Source: an uncultured Bacteroidia bacterium (GTDB lineage: Bacteria > Bacteroidota > Bacteroidia > Bacteroidales > UBA932). From it: a stretch of DNA of 64,000 nucleotides. Shown one piece after another: positions 33,726 through 42,696 of the stretch. Positions within the stretch are counted from its first letter, which is position 1; each line of letters starts with the position of its first letter. Made by a program: the position numbers and the translations under genes. The notes below the pieces were generated by a model that made no database searches, was not told the origin of the DNA, and saw nothing but the letters and a program-made list of their open reading frames with translations. The stretch covers positions 1 through 64,000 of the forward strand of contig CACXMA010000008.1 in assembly GCA_902768665.1 (NCBI GenBank). Reading direction: 5' to 3'.

Positions 33726-33756
33726 CAAAGGTAGAAATTTTTATTCTAAAATCCAA
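33726..33756 (-). promoter_or_regulatory. Promoter for greA
   Basis: On the minus strand TACCTTTG (33726-33733) is the -7 element, with TTG (33754-33756) 20 bases upstream in an AT-rich spacer. The predicted leader is about 75 bases and contains the hairpin at 33688-33710. Confidence 0.75.
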
Positions 33757-33793
33757 CCTTTTGCAAGGAGTCACCGGATTCTCTGAAAGGAAC

Positions 33794-36085
33794 CTAGAGA
33801 TTCAGGGAGATACCGAATACCGCTCTTGCCATAACGGGGTACTTCCCTATTTCCTGCCCCAGGGAGTCTATAAACAAAGCCGCCTCCGGATCGAGTCCAC
33901 GGTAGTTAGTAAAGAGAGCTATATCTTCCAGGGAAATCCACAACCGCGCCCCGCGTAGATATGCCCGGGAAATGATGGATTCCGGGATCCGGTAATCAAA
34001 TGCAACCTGACTGAGCCGGAAAAAGCGCACACGCGGATAGATTTCCGCTTCTGCGTCCTGATAGTATTGGGCCTTGTACCAATTTTCCGCACAATAGATA
34101 CGGTTTCCTCCCCATCCATAGCCCTGAATGGACAGCCCCCAACAATTCTTCCAGCGAAGAGCCGTTCTCAGGCCGTACACGGCGCGAGGCATGACGCCGT
34201 CTTCTCCTTTATATACGGGGACACCGTCTTTGTCGAGACGAGCCTGGCCTAGCGGCAATCCATTGATAAGACGGCTGTTCTTCGTGTAATAAAAAGGATC
34301 CTCGCTCAGGAAGCGGTTTCTCATCAGGGAATAATGACCGGAGACCTCCCACTTCCAATCTCCGAAGTTCCCCCCCCTCTTTCCGCTAAAGGACAGACCT
34401 TCGTTGCGGACGGAGGAAGGACGGATGCGGGGAGTGGAAAAAGTCTGATATGTCTCGATATTATCCCGGTTCCGATAATACCGGATCCCGAGTGACGTCT
34501 TGTTTTGCCAATCCAGGGATAAGCCGACACTGCGACGGACCCCGCCTGCGCTCAAACAAAGAGGGTCGAATGTGTTCATGACGGCGTCATTGACCATCGA
34601 ATAATAGCCAGCCTCGGATAAAGCAGCCTCAAAGACTTGTTCTATGGAAGCCTTCCCCGCTTCGGCCCAATCCAGCGCAATCTGCAAGCGTGGAATCCAT
34701 TGAGAATCGAGGTGCCATCCGGCCACAACCGAAACAAAGGGAGAAAGGACCGTCTTTGTAGTCTCTACATCTCCCAAAGCCCATATCAGATGGAAACCAC
34801 CATTGAGGGTGAACCAGGTGTCACCGACATCTGAGCTATTATGTTTCCAGGCATATTCCGCCTTCAAGCGGGTCTCCCACCAGGACTCATTGGGCTTATC
34901 CGTATAATAGTCAGCGTAATGAATACCGGTAAGATCTTTGTACCTGTCCAAGACAGCCTTGTTGTCAAGAGGCTGGAAATTCATATAGTTCACCTTGCCG
35001 GAACCCGTGTAGTATTTATGGAGCGCAAAGAACTTATTCCATTGAAGCAGGGCGGCGGCCGAGAGCATATGATCTTTCCCAAACAGATACTTCCAAAGAG
35101 CATCAACGCCTATATCGCCCCGTTGCAGGTCTCTCTCGGAATAGGACATTTTATAGGTGTAATCTTCCGGCCTTCCATTTAGGCCCCAAAGCACGCTCTT
35201 ATCATACTTCATGTCATCCCGATAATCCATAAAAGCGTTGATTTCCAGCATTTCAAGAGGAGACGCCGATAGACGAAGCTGTGCCCAATCCTCATAACCA
35301 TCCTTCCCTTTGTACTGACTGGCTGGATAAGACGGTGGCGCTGTCCCCGCTTTTTTCATTAACCATTGATAAGGAGCATCCGCTTTTTCAAAGGAAGAAG
35401 ACTCCGCCGCGCTCTCCACCGTCAGCCAGGGAAGAATCTGCACAGAAATGGCGGCTTGCAGAGAATGACGGATATAACGGTCAGTCTTCGCTTCGAAGGG
35501 GCCGCTGCCTCGGGAACTCGAAAAGGATGCCCGGGCCTGGATTCTGTCCCGCGCATACTGGGCTTCAACGTGATGCTGCTGCTGAAAAGCCGTTTCCAGA
35601 AAGTCTTCAGGCTTACAATTCCACTGCGGAGAGCCATTCGAATCCGGCAAAGAACTCACCCACTGTGGACCGCCAAGAAACGAATAACGAGCGTGAAATC
35701 CTTGTTCTTCGGCCCGCTTCGTCCTGATGACGACGGCGCCGGCCATGGCATCGTGGCCATATGCCGCTATCGCTTCCGCTCCCATTAAAACCCGGATTTC
35801 AGCAATATCCTCCGCCGCCAGGGATGAGACATCCAGCATCCGGATTCCATTAATGATATACACGGGCTGCTGCCATTGGCTCAAAGAGGCACCCTCGATA
35901 TAAACACTCGGTACCATTCCGGGCTCCGCAGCTGACGAAGCCACGACCACCCCGGGCGTCGAGGTTTTGAGCAATTCAGTCGCATCCCATATCATCCTCT
36001 CCACCGCGAGGCTGTCCTGTCCTTGTGCCGTAGCAAAAGGCGCGCAAAAAACAGACAACAGAAAAAGCATGCAATGACGATTCAT
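33794..36085 (-). CDS. SusC/TonB-linked-type outer-membrane protein, orphan
   Basis: Encodes 763 residues from the ATG at 36085; the promoter lies between this ATG and an earlier in-frame one, which rules the earlier one out. A signal peptide ends near ATAQ. A TonB plug-like domain follows (about 25-125: VYIEGASLSQWQQPVYIING; AEDIAEIRVLMGAEAIAAYG). The rest is a large beta-barrel. The N-terminal carboxypeptidase-regulatory-like domain of most SusC proteins is missing, the length is below the usual 1000, and no SusD is adjacent. Base composition is visibly less GC-rich than its neighbours, which suggests recent transfer. Confidence 0.75.
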   Translation of the reverse strand: MNRHCMLFLLSVFCAPFATAQGQDSLAVERMIWDATELLKTSTPGVVVASSAAEPGMVPSVYIEGASLSQWQQPVYIINGIRMLDVSSLAAEDIAEIRVLMGAEAIAAYGHDAMAGAVVIRTKRAEEQGFHARYSFLGGPQWVSSLPDSNGSPQWNCKPEDFLETAFQQQHHVEAQYARDRIQARASFSSSRGSGPFEAKTDRYIRHSLQAAISVQILPWLTVESAAESSSFEKADAPYQWLMKKAGTAPPSYPASQYKGKDGYEDWAQLRLSASPLEMLEINAFMDYRDDMKYDKSVLWGLNGRPEDYTYKMSYSERDLQRGDIGVDALWKYLFGKDHMLSAAALLQWNKFFALHKYYTGSGKVNYMNFQPLDNKAVLDRYKDLTGIHYADYYTDKPNESWWETRLKAEYAWKHNSSDVGDTWFTLNGGFHLIWALGDVETTKTVLSPFVSVVAGWHLDSQWIPRLQIALDWAEAGKASIEQVFEAALSEAGYYSMVNDAVMNTFDPLCLSAGGVRRSVGLSLDWQNKTSLGIRYYRNRDNIETYQTFSTPRIRPSSVRNEGLSFSGKRGGNFGDWKWEVSGHYSLMRNRFLSEDPFYYTKNSRLINGLPLGQARLDKDGVPVYKGEDGVMPRAVYGLRTALRWKNCWGLSIQGYGWGGNRIYCAENWYKAQYYQDAEAEIYPRVRFFRLSQVAFDYRIPESIISRAYLRGARLWISLEDIALFTNYRGLDPEAALFIDSLGQEIGKYPVMARAVFGISLNL

Positions 36086-36109
36086 GGAAAAAATGTTTTG
36101 CAATTTAGG

Positions 36110-36140
36110 CAAAGATAGTGAATCTTTTATCCCAATCAAA
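36110..36140 (-). promoter_or_regulatory. Strong promoter for the SusC-like gene
   Basis: On the minus strand TTTG (36137-36140), a 19-base spacer and TATCTTTG (36110-36117) match the Bacteroidota consensus exactly. The leader is about 25 bases. The AT-rich gap upstream (36141-36222) contains imperfect inverted repeats around AACAAATTAT and ATTATTTGTT. Confidence 0.85.
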
Positions 36141-36224
36141 GACAATAACGTAACAAATTATTTAGCTAAATCATTGTTTTATAATAATTTAGCCAAAACA
36201 TAGGTAACATTATTTGTTGTGGGG

Positions 36225-37127
36225 TCAGAAACGGGCTGTTTCCCGGTCCTTCTCCAGCTGCGTGCGAAGGGCGTCCAGAGAGGGGAAATGGATCTCGGAA
36301 CGGATGCGGCGCAGGAAACGGATTTCCAGCGGAAGGCCGTAGATATCCTGGTCGAAATCGAGGATATGCGTCTCGATGGTGCGGGACGTGCCGCCGACCG
36401 TAGGGCGCGTTCCGATGTTCGTCATTCCCCGGTATTTCCGGCCCAGCACTTCCACCTCCACGGCATAGACGCCGTTCCCGGGCACCAGCTTCAGCGGCTC
36501 GTAGAGCTGCATGTTCGCCGTCGGGAAGCCGATCGTGCGGCCGAGCCGGTTCCCCGCCACGACAACGCCCAGAAGGCCGTATCCATATCCCAGCATGGCG
36601 TTCGCGGCCGGGATGTCGCCAAGCGACAGCGCTTTGCGGATCAGGGTGGAAGAAACGGCCTGACCGGGCACGAAATCGGGCATTTCCGTGCCCGATGGAG
36701 CCAAAACGGCCGGGCCGGGCACGAAAACGGGCAATTCCGTGCCCGATGCCAGTTCCAGACTCGTTTTCCGGTCCGAGCCGATGCGGTTGTCGTAGCCCAT
36801 GACGGCAAGAGAGGCGCCATAGCGCTGCTTCAGCAGCCGCAGGTACTGCTCTGCCGTCATCGCGGCGAAGGACCGGGTAAACGGGATCACCTCCACGCGG
36901 TCGATACCCAGACCGAGCAGCAGCGCCTTTTTCTCCTCCAGCGAGGTCAGCAGGCGGAAATCGCGGGCGTCCTGCTGCAGGACGGCCCTCGGATGTGGCC
37001 AGAACGTAACGACCAAGGCCTCCTCTCCCCTTTCACGGGCAGAGGAGACCAGGGTCTCGAGGACATGACGGTGGCCGAGATGGACGCCGTCGAAAAAGCC
37101 GGTGGTTACTACAGCCACTTGACGCAC
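36225..37127 (-). CDS. ribF: Bifunctional riboflavin kinase/FAD synthetase with an in-frame repeat insertion
   Basis: Encodes 300 residues. The N-terminal nucleotidyltransferase domain opens VVTTGFFDGVHLGHRHVLET, with the ATP-binding HLGH. The C-terminal flavokinase domain has GRTIGFPTANMQLYEPLKL and a late ETHILDFDQDIYGLPLEIRF block. It converts riboflavin to FMN and FAD. Between the domains, residues about 124-158 hold a duplicated 17-residue unit (SGTELPVFVPGPAVLAP, then SGTEMPDFVPGQAV) encoded by a 51-base DNA repeat. This replaces the usual short linker before VSSTLIRKAL. The start lies 19 bases inside the preceding gene. Confidence 0.95.
   Translation of the reverse strand: MRQVAVVTTGFFDGVHLGHRHVLETLVSSARERGEEALVVTFWPHPRAVLQQDARDFRLLTSLEEKKALLLGLGIDRVEVIPFTRSFAAMTAEQYLRLLKQRYGASLAVMGYDNRIGSDRKTSLELASGTELPVFVPGPAVLAPSGTEMPDFVPGQAVSSTLIRKALSLGDIPAANAMLGYGYGLLGVVVAGNRLGRTIGFPTANMQLYEPLKLVPGNGVYAVEVEVLGRKYRGMTNIGTRPTVGGTSRTIETHILDFDQDIYGLPLEIRFLRRIRSEIHFPSLDALRTQLEKDRETARF
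36654..36747. repeat. 51-bp tandem palindromic repeat inside ribF
   Basis: Two 43-base segments (36654-36696 and 36705-36747) match at 39 of 43 positions with a period of 51 bases, or 17 codons. Each contains a hairpin of the form CGGGCA-loop-TGCCCG. In the first unit a longer stem pairs GGGCACGAAAT with ATTTCCGTGCCC with one bulged base. The unit is in frame with ribF. Confidence 0.85.
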
Positions 37128-40100
37128 TCAAAGTCCTGACGGTGAGGCAGGAGCGGGTTCTTCGCGAAGATGCGGATACCGACCTGGTAGGAACCGGTCT
37201 TCTCGGGCATGACCTCGCTGCGGTAGGTGGCCGTCGCGTCGTTGCTCTCGGCGACCTGGAGCTGCTCGACCGTGGAGATATGCAGCGCACCGTGCTTGTC
37301 GGTCTGGGCGAAGATCAGCTCGACGCCGATGTCCTCCGGCTGGAGGTCACCGAGGCTGAGGACGATCTCGCTGCGGAGCGGATCCTTCTCGGTCAGGTCA
37401 TAGGAGGTCTGCGGCTGGGAACGCGACACGAGACGGACGTTGTCCCATTCGCGGCGGACGTGCTTCTTCCAGGCGGCAATTTTGCGGGCCAGTGCGAACT
37501 TATCTTCCTTGACGGAGATGCCGCGCTCGCCCTGAGGGATATAGTACTGGTTGAGGTAGTCCGTCAGCATGCGGTTGGTCGTGAAGTCGCAGGCGACGTG
37601 GGCGATGGTGTTCTTGATGTAGCTCACCCACTCGGCGCTGCGGGACGTCTGGCGGTCGATGTTGTAGTAGGCCGGAGCGATGTCGTTCTCGAGGATCGTG
37701 TAGATCGTCGCGGCATCGAGCTCGTTCTGGTAGTTGTTGTCTTCGTAGGCCTGCTCGATCGGAAGGGCCCAGCCGGCGCCCGGCTTGTAGCCTTCGACCC
37801 ACCAGCCGTCGAGGACGGAGAAGTGCATGGTACCGTTCATGGCGGCCTTCTCGCCGGAGGTACCGGAGGCTTCCTGCGGACGGGTCGGGTTGTTCATCCA
37901 GACATCGACGCCCTGGACCATACGCTTGGCGAGGGTGATGTCGTAGCCGGGGATGAAGACGATCTTGCCGATGAACTGCGGCTTCTTGGAGATGTCGACA
38001 ATCTGCTTGATGAGGTCCTGGCCGGCCTTGTCGGCAGGGTGGGCCTTGCCAGCGAAGAAGAACTGCACAGGCTGGGCGGGATTGTTGACGATCTTGTCGA
38101 GGCGGTCGAGGTCGCGGAACAGCAGCGTGGCGCGCTTGTAGGTCGCAAAACGGCGGGCAAACCCTATGGTCAGCACGTCGTCGCGGAGCGTCTCGGTGAT
38201 GGTCACGATCTCGGACGGGGAATAGTGCTGGGAAATGCTCTTGTCCTGGAGACGTTCCTTCAGGAAGGCGATGAGCTTGCGCTTGAGCGTCTTCTTGGTA
38301 TTCCAGACTTCTTCGTCGGAGACGTTGTAGATCCCCTCGAAGCAGCGCTTGTCATAGTGGTGCGTCGCGAATTCCGGACCAAAGACCCGGGCGTGGACGG
38401 GCTTCCACTCGGGAGCTGTCCAGGTCGGGTAATGGACACCGTTGGTGACGTAGCTGACGAAGAGTTCCTCCGGCAGATAACCCGGATACATGTGGGCGAA
38501 AATTTCCTGGCTGACCTTGCCGTGGAGCATGGAAACGCCGTTGACGTTCTGCGAAATGTTGGCGGCGAGGTTGGACATGGAGAACTTCTCGTTCACATTC
38601 AGCGGGTTGTCCTTGCCGAGGGACATGAGGGTCTCCCAGTCGACCTTGAGGCGCTCCGGATAGTGGCCGATATACTGGCGCAGGAGACCTTCATCGAAGG
38701 CGTCGTGGCCGGCCGGAACCGGGGTGTGGGTCGTGAAGAGGGAGGTCGCACGGACCACCTCGAGGGCTTCGTTGAAGTCGAGGTTGTCCTTCTCGATGTA
38801 CTCGCGGAGGCGCTCCAGGCCGATGAAGGCGGCGTGGCCTTCGTTGCAGTGGTAGACCTGCGTGTCAATGCCGAGCTTGCGGAGGGCGCGGATACCGCCG
38901 ACGCCGAGGAGAAGCTCCTGTTTCAGACGGTTCTCCCAGTTGCCGCCGTAGAGGTGGTAGGTAACCTCGCGGTCTTCGGGGCGGTTGGCCTCATAGTCGG
39001 TGTCGAGGAGGTAGAGATCGGTGCGGCCGACCTCGACCTTCCAGACGCGGGCGCTGAGGTTGCGGCCCGGGAAGGCGACCATGGTCGTAAGCCAGTTGCC
39101 GTCCTTGTCGAACACCGGCGTCGCCGGAATCTTCGTAAAGTCCTGAGCATCATAGCTTGCCACCTGATAGCCCTGGCCGGAAATGACCTGGGTGAAGTAG
39201 CCGTAGCGGTAGAGAAGACCGACGGCGACGAGGTTGACGTTCATGTCGGAGGTCTCCTTGAGGTAGTCACCCGCGAGGATGCCGAGACCGCCGGAATAAA
39301 TCTTCAGGGAAGTATCGAGACCGTATTCCATGCAGAAATAGGCGATGGACGGGGAGGTCCGTTTGGCCTTTTCCGCCATGTAGGCGTCGAACTCGTCGAG
39401 GACCTGCTTCATCTTGCCGAGGAAGGCGGGATCTTCGGACAGCTGCTGGAAACGCTTGATACTGACCGTGTCAAGAACCACGAGAGGGTTGTGACCGCTG
39501 GCGTGCCAGACATCGGGGTCGATGGATTTGAAAAGCTCCTTGGCGCTTTCGTTCCAGCACCACCAGAGGTTCTTGGAGAGCTTCTCCAGACGGGCGAGCT
39601 TCTCCGGAAGGTGGCGGGTCACGAGGACGGTCTTCCAACTCGGGTTGTTGACGATGGGTTGGGTGTATTGCATAGTCTTGTCTTTGACTTTGTAGGAATC
39701 TGCCGATGCGCGGACCTTCTCGACGGCGCGCGCATAAGCTTCCTGATAATAGATAATCTGATTGTCCCAGAGGGCGATCTGGGCGACCTCACGGGCATTG
39801 TCGCGATAGCGGTCCCGGGCCTCACGGTCGAGGGAAGCGATTTCGCGGATGCGTTCGACCACACCGTCGACCACCTCGTGATAGGAGGCGTCGGTGCGCT
39901 CGAGAACCGTGATGCCGGGATGGGCCTTCTTGTAGTGGTCCCGGACCCAGAGGCCGAAGCCGGCGAGGGTCGTCGTGAGCGTGGGGATGCGGAAGGCAAG
40001 GGCTTCCAGCGGGGTGTAGCCCCAGGGCTCATAGTAGGACGGGAACAGGGCGAGATCCAGGCCGCAGAGGATGTCGTAGTACGGCATGTTGAACACGCCG

Positions 40101-41350
40101 TCGTTTCCGTTGAGATAGGAAGGGATAAGGAATACCTTCACCTTGCTGCCGGGCTCGTTGGTGAGGCCCTTTTCGCGCAGGCAGCGGGTGATGGTGTCGT
40201 TCTCCGGATCCATCAGGACATGCGAGACCTGCGTCCGGAAAGACGGATCGGCCTTGTCTGCCGCGACCTTCTCCGGAAGGGCCGGCACAGGGCCGTGGTG
40301 TCCGCCCGGAATCATGATGAACGCGAGGATCGGCCGGCCGTCATAGCCGCTGCGGGAGAGTTTTTCCAGGGAGTCCACGAACACGTCGATGCCCTTGTTG
40401 CGGTACTCGTAGCGGCCGCCGATGCCGATGAAGATGGCGTCCGCGGGAACCTCGTCGCCGGACATGGCGCGGGCGACGCGCACGAGACGCTCGCGGGCCT
40501 GGTCATGGAGACGGACATACTCCTCGTCACTGGCGGGGGTGAAGCTGTTCTCGAATCCGTTCGGGGTCACGATATCGACCGGACGGCCCTCGAACTGGGC
40601 GCATTCCCGGGCGGTGATGTCCGAAACGGTCGTGAACACGTCGGCGTTGCGGGCCGAGGCCTTCTCGAGGGAATGGCGGGCCATGTTGCCAAAGCGGCGG
40701 GCCATTTCGTCACCGTCGTAGGAGGAGAGGTTGTCGTAGAGGGGCAGGCCGTTACCGGCGATGCAGCGGCCCATCACGGTGGCGTGGGTCGTGAACACCG
40801 TCGCAATGGGGACGCGGCACTTGCGGAGGTAGAGGATACCGGCGCCGGTCTGCCATTCATGGAACTGGGCGACGACCTTGTCGGCCTCGCTGAGGTTGTA
40901 GTCCCAGAAGCTCTCGATCACGCGGCCGGCCACATAGCCGAACAGGGCCGATTCCTTGTAGTCCCAGTCGCCGCTGATGGAATCCACGCCGTAGTCCTCC
41001 CAGAACTGCGTGAGGACGTCGTTGCACTGCGGCAGCAGGTGCTTGTAGTCCACGAGGATCGCGATCGGCTTTCCCGGGATGTTCCAACGGCCTACACGGA
41101 AGCGGAGGCCGCTTTCCGCGGCCGCCAGCCTCCATCCCTGATAAAGATTGTTGTCTTCGAGAAAATCCGGATTGCTCGCACGGTGCATCCACACATCGGG
41201 ACCGATCAGGATGTGGTGGCGACCGAGCTGGGTCTTGAGGTGGAGGGCCTTGGTGGCGATGACGGTATAGATTCCGCCGACCTTGTTACAGACCTCCCAG
41301 CTTACTTCAAACAGATAATCCGGGTTCGTCAATGCTTTTTTGTCTGCCAT
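37109..41350 (-). CDS. Glycogen synthase (GT3-like) - alpha-glucan phosphorylase (GT35) fusion
   Basis: Encodes 1413 residues. The N-terminal part (about 1-540) is a eukaryote-like glycogen synthase with the UDP-glucose motif NKVGGIYTVIATKA (about 22-35) and a late FPSYYEPWGYTPLEALAF. The C-terminal part (from about 560) is a short-type alpha-glucan phosphorylase. It contains KNLWWCWNESAKELF, YHCNEGHAAFIGLERL and the pyridoxal-phosphate region EASGTSGEKAAMNGTMHFSV. The two halves would make and degrade alpha-1,4-glucan. It is 1 base after GH57 and overlaps ribF by 19 bases. Confidence 0.92.
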   Translation of the reverse strand: MADKKALTNPDYLFEVSWEVCNKVGGIYTVIATKALHLKTQLGRHHILIGPDVWMHRASNPDFLEDNNLYQGWRLAAAESGLRFRVGRWNIPGKPIAILVDYKHLLPQCNDVLTQFWEDYGVDSISGDWDYKESALFGYVAGRVIESFWDYNLSEADKVVAQFHEWQTGAGILYLRKCRVPIATVFTTHATVMGRCIAGNGLPLYDNLSSYDGDEMARRFGNMARHSLEKASARNADVFTTVSDITARECAQFEGRPVDIVTPNGFENSFTPASDEEYVRLHDQARERLVRVARAMSGDEVPADAIFIGIGGRYEYRNKGIDVFVDSLEKLSRSGYDGRPILAFIMIPGGHHGPVPALPEKVAADKADPSFRTQVSHVLMDPENDTITRCLREKGLTNEPGSKVKVFLIPSYLNGNDGVFNMPYYDILCGLDLALFPSYYEPWGYTPLEALAFRIPTLTTTLAGFGLWVRDHYKKAHPGITVLERTDASYHEVVDGVVERIREIASLDREARDRYRDNAREVAQIALWDNQIIYYQEAYARAVEKVRASADSYKVKDKTMQYTQPIVNNPSWKTVLVTRHLPEKLARLEKLSKNLWWCWNESAKELFKSIDPDVWHASGHNPLVVLDTVSIKRFQQLSEDPAFLGKMKQVLDEFDAYMAEKAKRTSPSIAYFCMEYGLDTSLKIYSGGLGILAGDYLKETSDMNVNLVAVGLLYRYGYFTQVISGQGYQVASYDAQDFTKIPATPVFDKDGNWLTTMVAFPGRNLSARVWKVEVGRTDLYLLDTDYEANRPEDREVTYHLYGGNWENRLKQELLLGVGGIRALRKLGIDTQVYHCNEGHAAFIGLERLREYIEKDNLDFNEALEVVRATSLFTTHTPVPAGHDAFDEGLLRQYIGHYPERLKVDWETLMSLGKDNPLNVNEKFSMSNLAANISQNVNGVSMLHGKVSQEIFAHMYPGYLPEELFVSYVTNGVHYPTWTAPEWKPVHARVFGPEFATHHYDKRCFEGIYNVSDEEVWNTKKTLKRKLIAFLKERLQDKSISQHYSPSEIVTITETLRDDVLTIGFARRFATYKRATLLFRDLDRLDKIVNNPAQPVQFFFAGKAHPADKAGQDLIKQIVDISKKPQFIGKIVFIPGYDITLAKRMVQGVDVWMNNPTRPQEASGTSGEKAAMNGTMHFSVLDGWWVEGYKPGAGWALPIEQAYEDNNYQNELDAATIYTILENDIAPAYYNIDRQTSRSAEWVSYIKNTIAHVACDFTTNRMLTDYLNQYYIPQGERGISVKEDKFALARKIAAWKKHVRREWDNVRLVSRSQPQTSYDLTEKDPLRSEIVLSLGDLQPEDIGVELIFAQTDKHGALHISTVEQLQVAESNDATATYRSEVMPEKTGSYQVGIRIFAKNPLLPHRQDFECVKWL

Positions 41351-41351
41351 A

Positions 41352-42686
41352 CTATTTCTTCTTCACAGCCGGCTTCTTCGCAGCGGCCGGTTTTTTCGCC
41401 GGGGCCTTTTTTGCCGGAGCCTTCTTCACGGGAGCTTTCTTCACGGGAGCGGCGCCCAGCTCGCTGACGGCGGTCTCCTTCACATCGAGGGCGGCACGCT
41501 TCTCGTCGAGGCGGATCTGGAAGTCGGAAATGACGTTCATGTAGTTGATGAACGCCTCGTACGGCGTGTCATAGGGGTTAAAGTACTTGTGTACCTCTCC
41601 GTCGGAGAAGAACTTCGTACTCATGTAGTAGAAATGGTCGCTTTCCTGCAGGTGACCGAAGTCCTCCCAGAGCTCGGCGTCGTTGACGATGGAGAGCTTC
41701 TCGGTCATGGCGTAGACCTTCTGGAAGGCCTCGTGCTGGAGCTCGTTGCCGAGCCAGGCGGTCAGGTCGCGCTCTTCGTCGGCCCAGGAAATGGGATCCT
41801 CGACGGCGAGGTCACCGACGGGTTTGTGCTTCTTGACGGCCTCGGACGGGGTCACGAAGGAGAAGGTTCCGTCGGCAAGGACGGCGCCCGGAAGGGCCTT
41901 CATGAAGTCGAAGATGCCGCTGGCCTCGCTCTGGTGCTCGCCGAAGGTCTCGTAGTCCATGAACAGGTTGACGATGTCGTCGTTGACGGCGGAATCCTTC
42001 AGCCAGCCCACATACTTCTCGGCGGTCAGGGGCCACATCTCCCAACCCTTGTTGGAGAAACGGAAGGCGATGTCGTCGGAGAGGTTGTAGTTGCGTAGGA
42101 GGAGGCGGAGCTTCGGCTGGATCGGGTTCGTGTAGACGAAGTTCGGGCTGCGCCAACCCATGATGTGGCGGGCGCCTTCGGTCAGCATGGTCTTGAAACC
42201 GAGGTCATAGACCTGCTCGCCGATGCCGTCGGAGTAGATGAGCTCCGTGTTGCGGAAGGCGGTCGGGGTCACGCCGAAGATGCGCTCGACGGCGGCCTTG
42301 TGCTTGAGGACCTGGTGCTGGAACTCGGAAACCGAGGCGACGGAAGCCAGGGAGTGGTTGTAGGTCTCGCAGAGGAATTCGACCTTTCCCGTCGCGGCGA
42401 GGGCCTTGAAGGAGTCGAGCACCTCGGGGGCGTAGCGCTCGAACTGCTCGAGGGCGGAGCCGGAGATGGAGAACGCCACCTTGAAGGCGCCCTTGTTCGC
42501 GCGGATCAGCTCGAGGAGCTGGGCGTTCATCGGAAGATAGCACTTCTGCGCGATGCGGCGGAGGATGGTGCGGTTGGAAAAGTCGTCATAGTAATGCGAG
42601 TCCTTTCCTATTTCAAAGAATCTATAGAGTCTGAGCCGGGTCGGCTGGTGTACCTGGAAATACAGGCAAATACTCTTGTTGGCCAT
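41352..42686 (-). CDS. GH57-family alpha-amylase/glucanotransferase with Lys/Ala/Pro tail
   Basis: Encodes 444 residues with the GH57 opening SICLYFQVHQPTRLR. The likely catalytic nucleophile is E107 (FLCETYNHS) and the acid/base is D243 (LFMDYETFGEH). There is no signal peptide, so it acts on cytosolic alpha-glucan, in line with the glycogen genes around it. The last 33 residues or so (from about 412) are repeats of the type PVKKAPVKKAPAKKAPAKKP, like a histone H1 tail. This basic tail is not part of the family fold and its role is unknown. Confidence 0.9.
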   Translation of the reverse strand: MANKSICLYFQVHQPTRLRLYRFFEIGKDSHYYDDFSNRTILRRIAQKCYLPMNAQLLELIRANKGAFKVAFSISGSALEQFERYAPEVLDSFKALAATGKVEFLCETYNHSLASVASVSEFQHQVLKHKAAVERIFGVTPTAFRNTELIYSDGIGEQVYDLGFKTMLTEGARHIMGWRSPNFVYTNPIQPKLRLLLRNYNLSDDIAFRFSNKGWEMWPLTAEKYVGWLKDSAVNDDIVNLFMDYETFGEHQSEASGIFDFMKALPGAVLADGTFSFVTPSEAVKKHKPVGDLAVEDPISWADEERDLTAWLGNELQHEAFQKVYAMTEKLSIVNDAELWEDFGHLQESDHFYYMSTKFFSDGEVHKYFNPYDTPYEAFINYMNVISDFQIRLDEKRAALDVKETAVSELGAAPVKKAPVKKAPAKKAPAKKPAAAKKPAVKKK

Positions 42687-42696
42687 ATGCTGTGTG

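Noticed and set aside
36654-36747. The ribF repeat as a CRISPR-like array or a terminator
   Set aside because: There are only two units, in frame with the gene, with 8-base gaps and no T tract after the stems.
37142-41467. A 1441-codon open frame on the plus strand opposite the glycogen synthase-phosphorylase gene
   Set aside because: It mirrors the codon structure of a clear enzyme gene on the other strand, has Val/Asp/Gly/Leu-rich composition without any motif, and is expected from high third-position GC.
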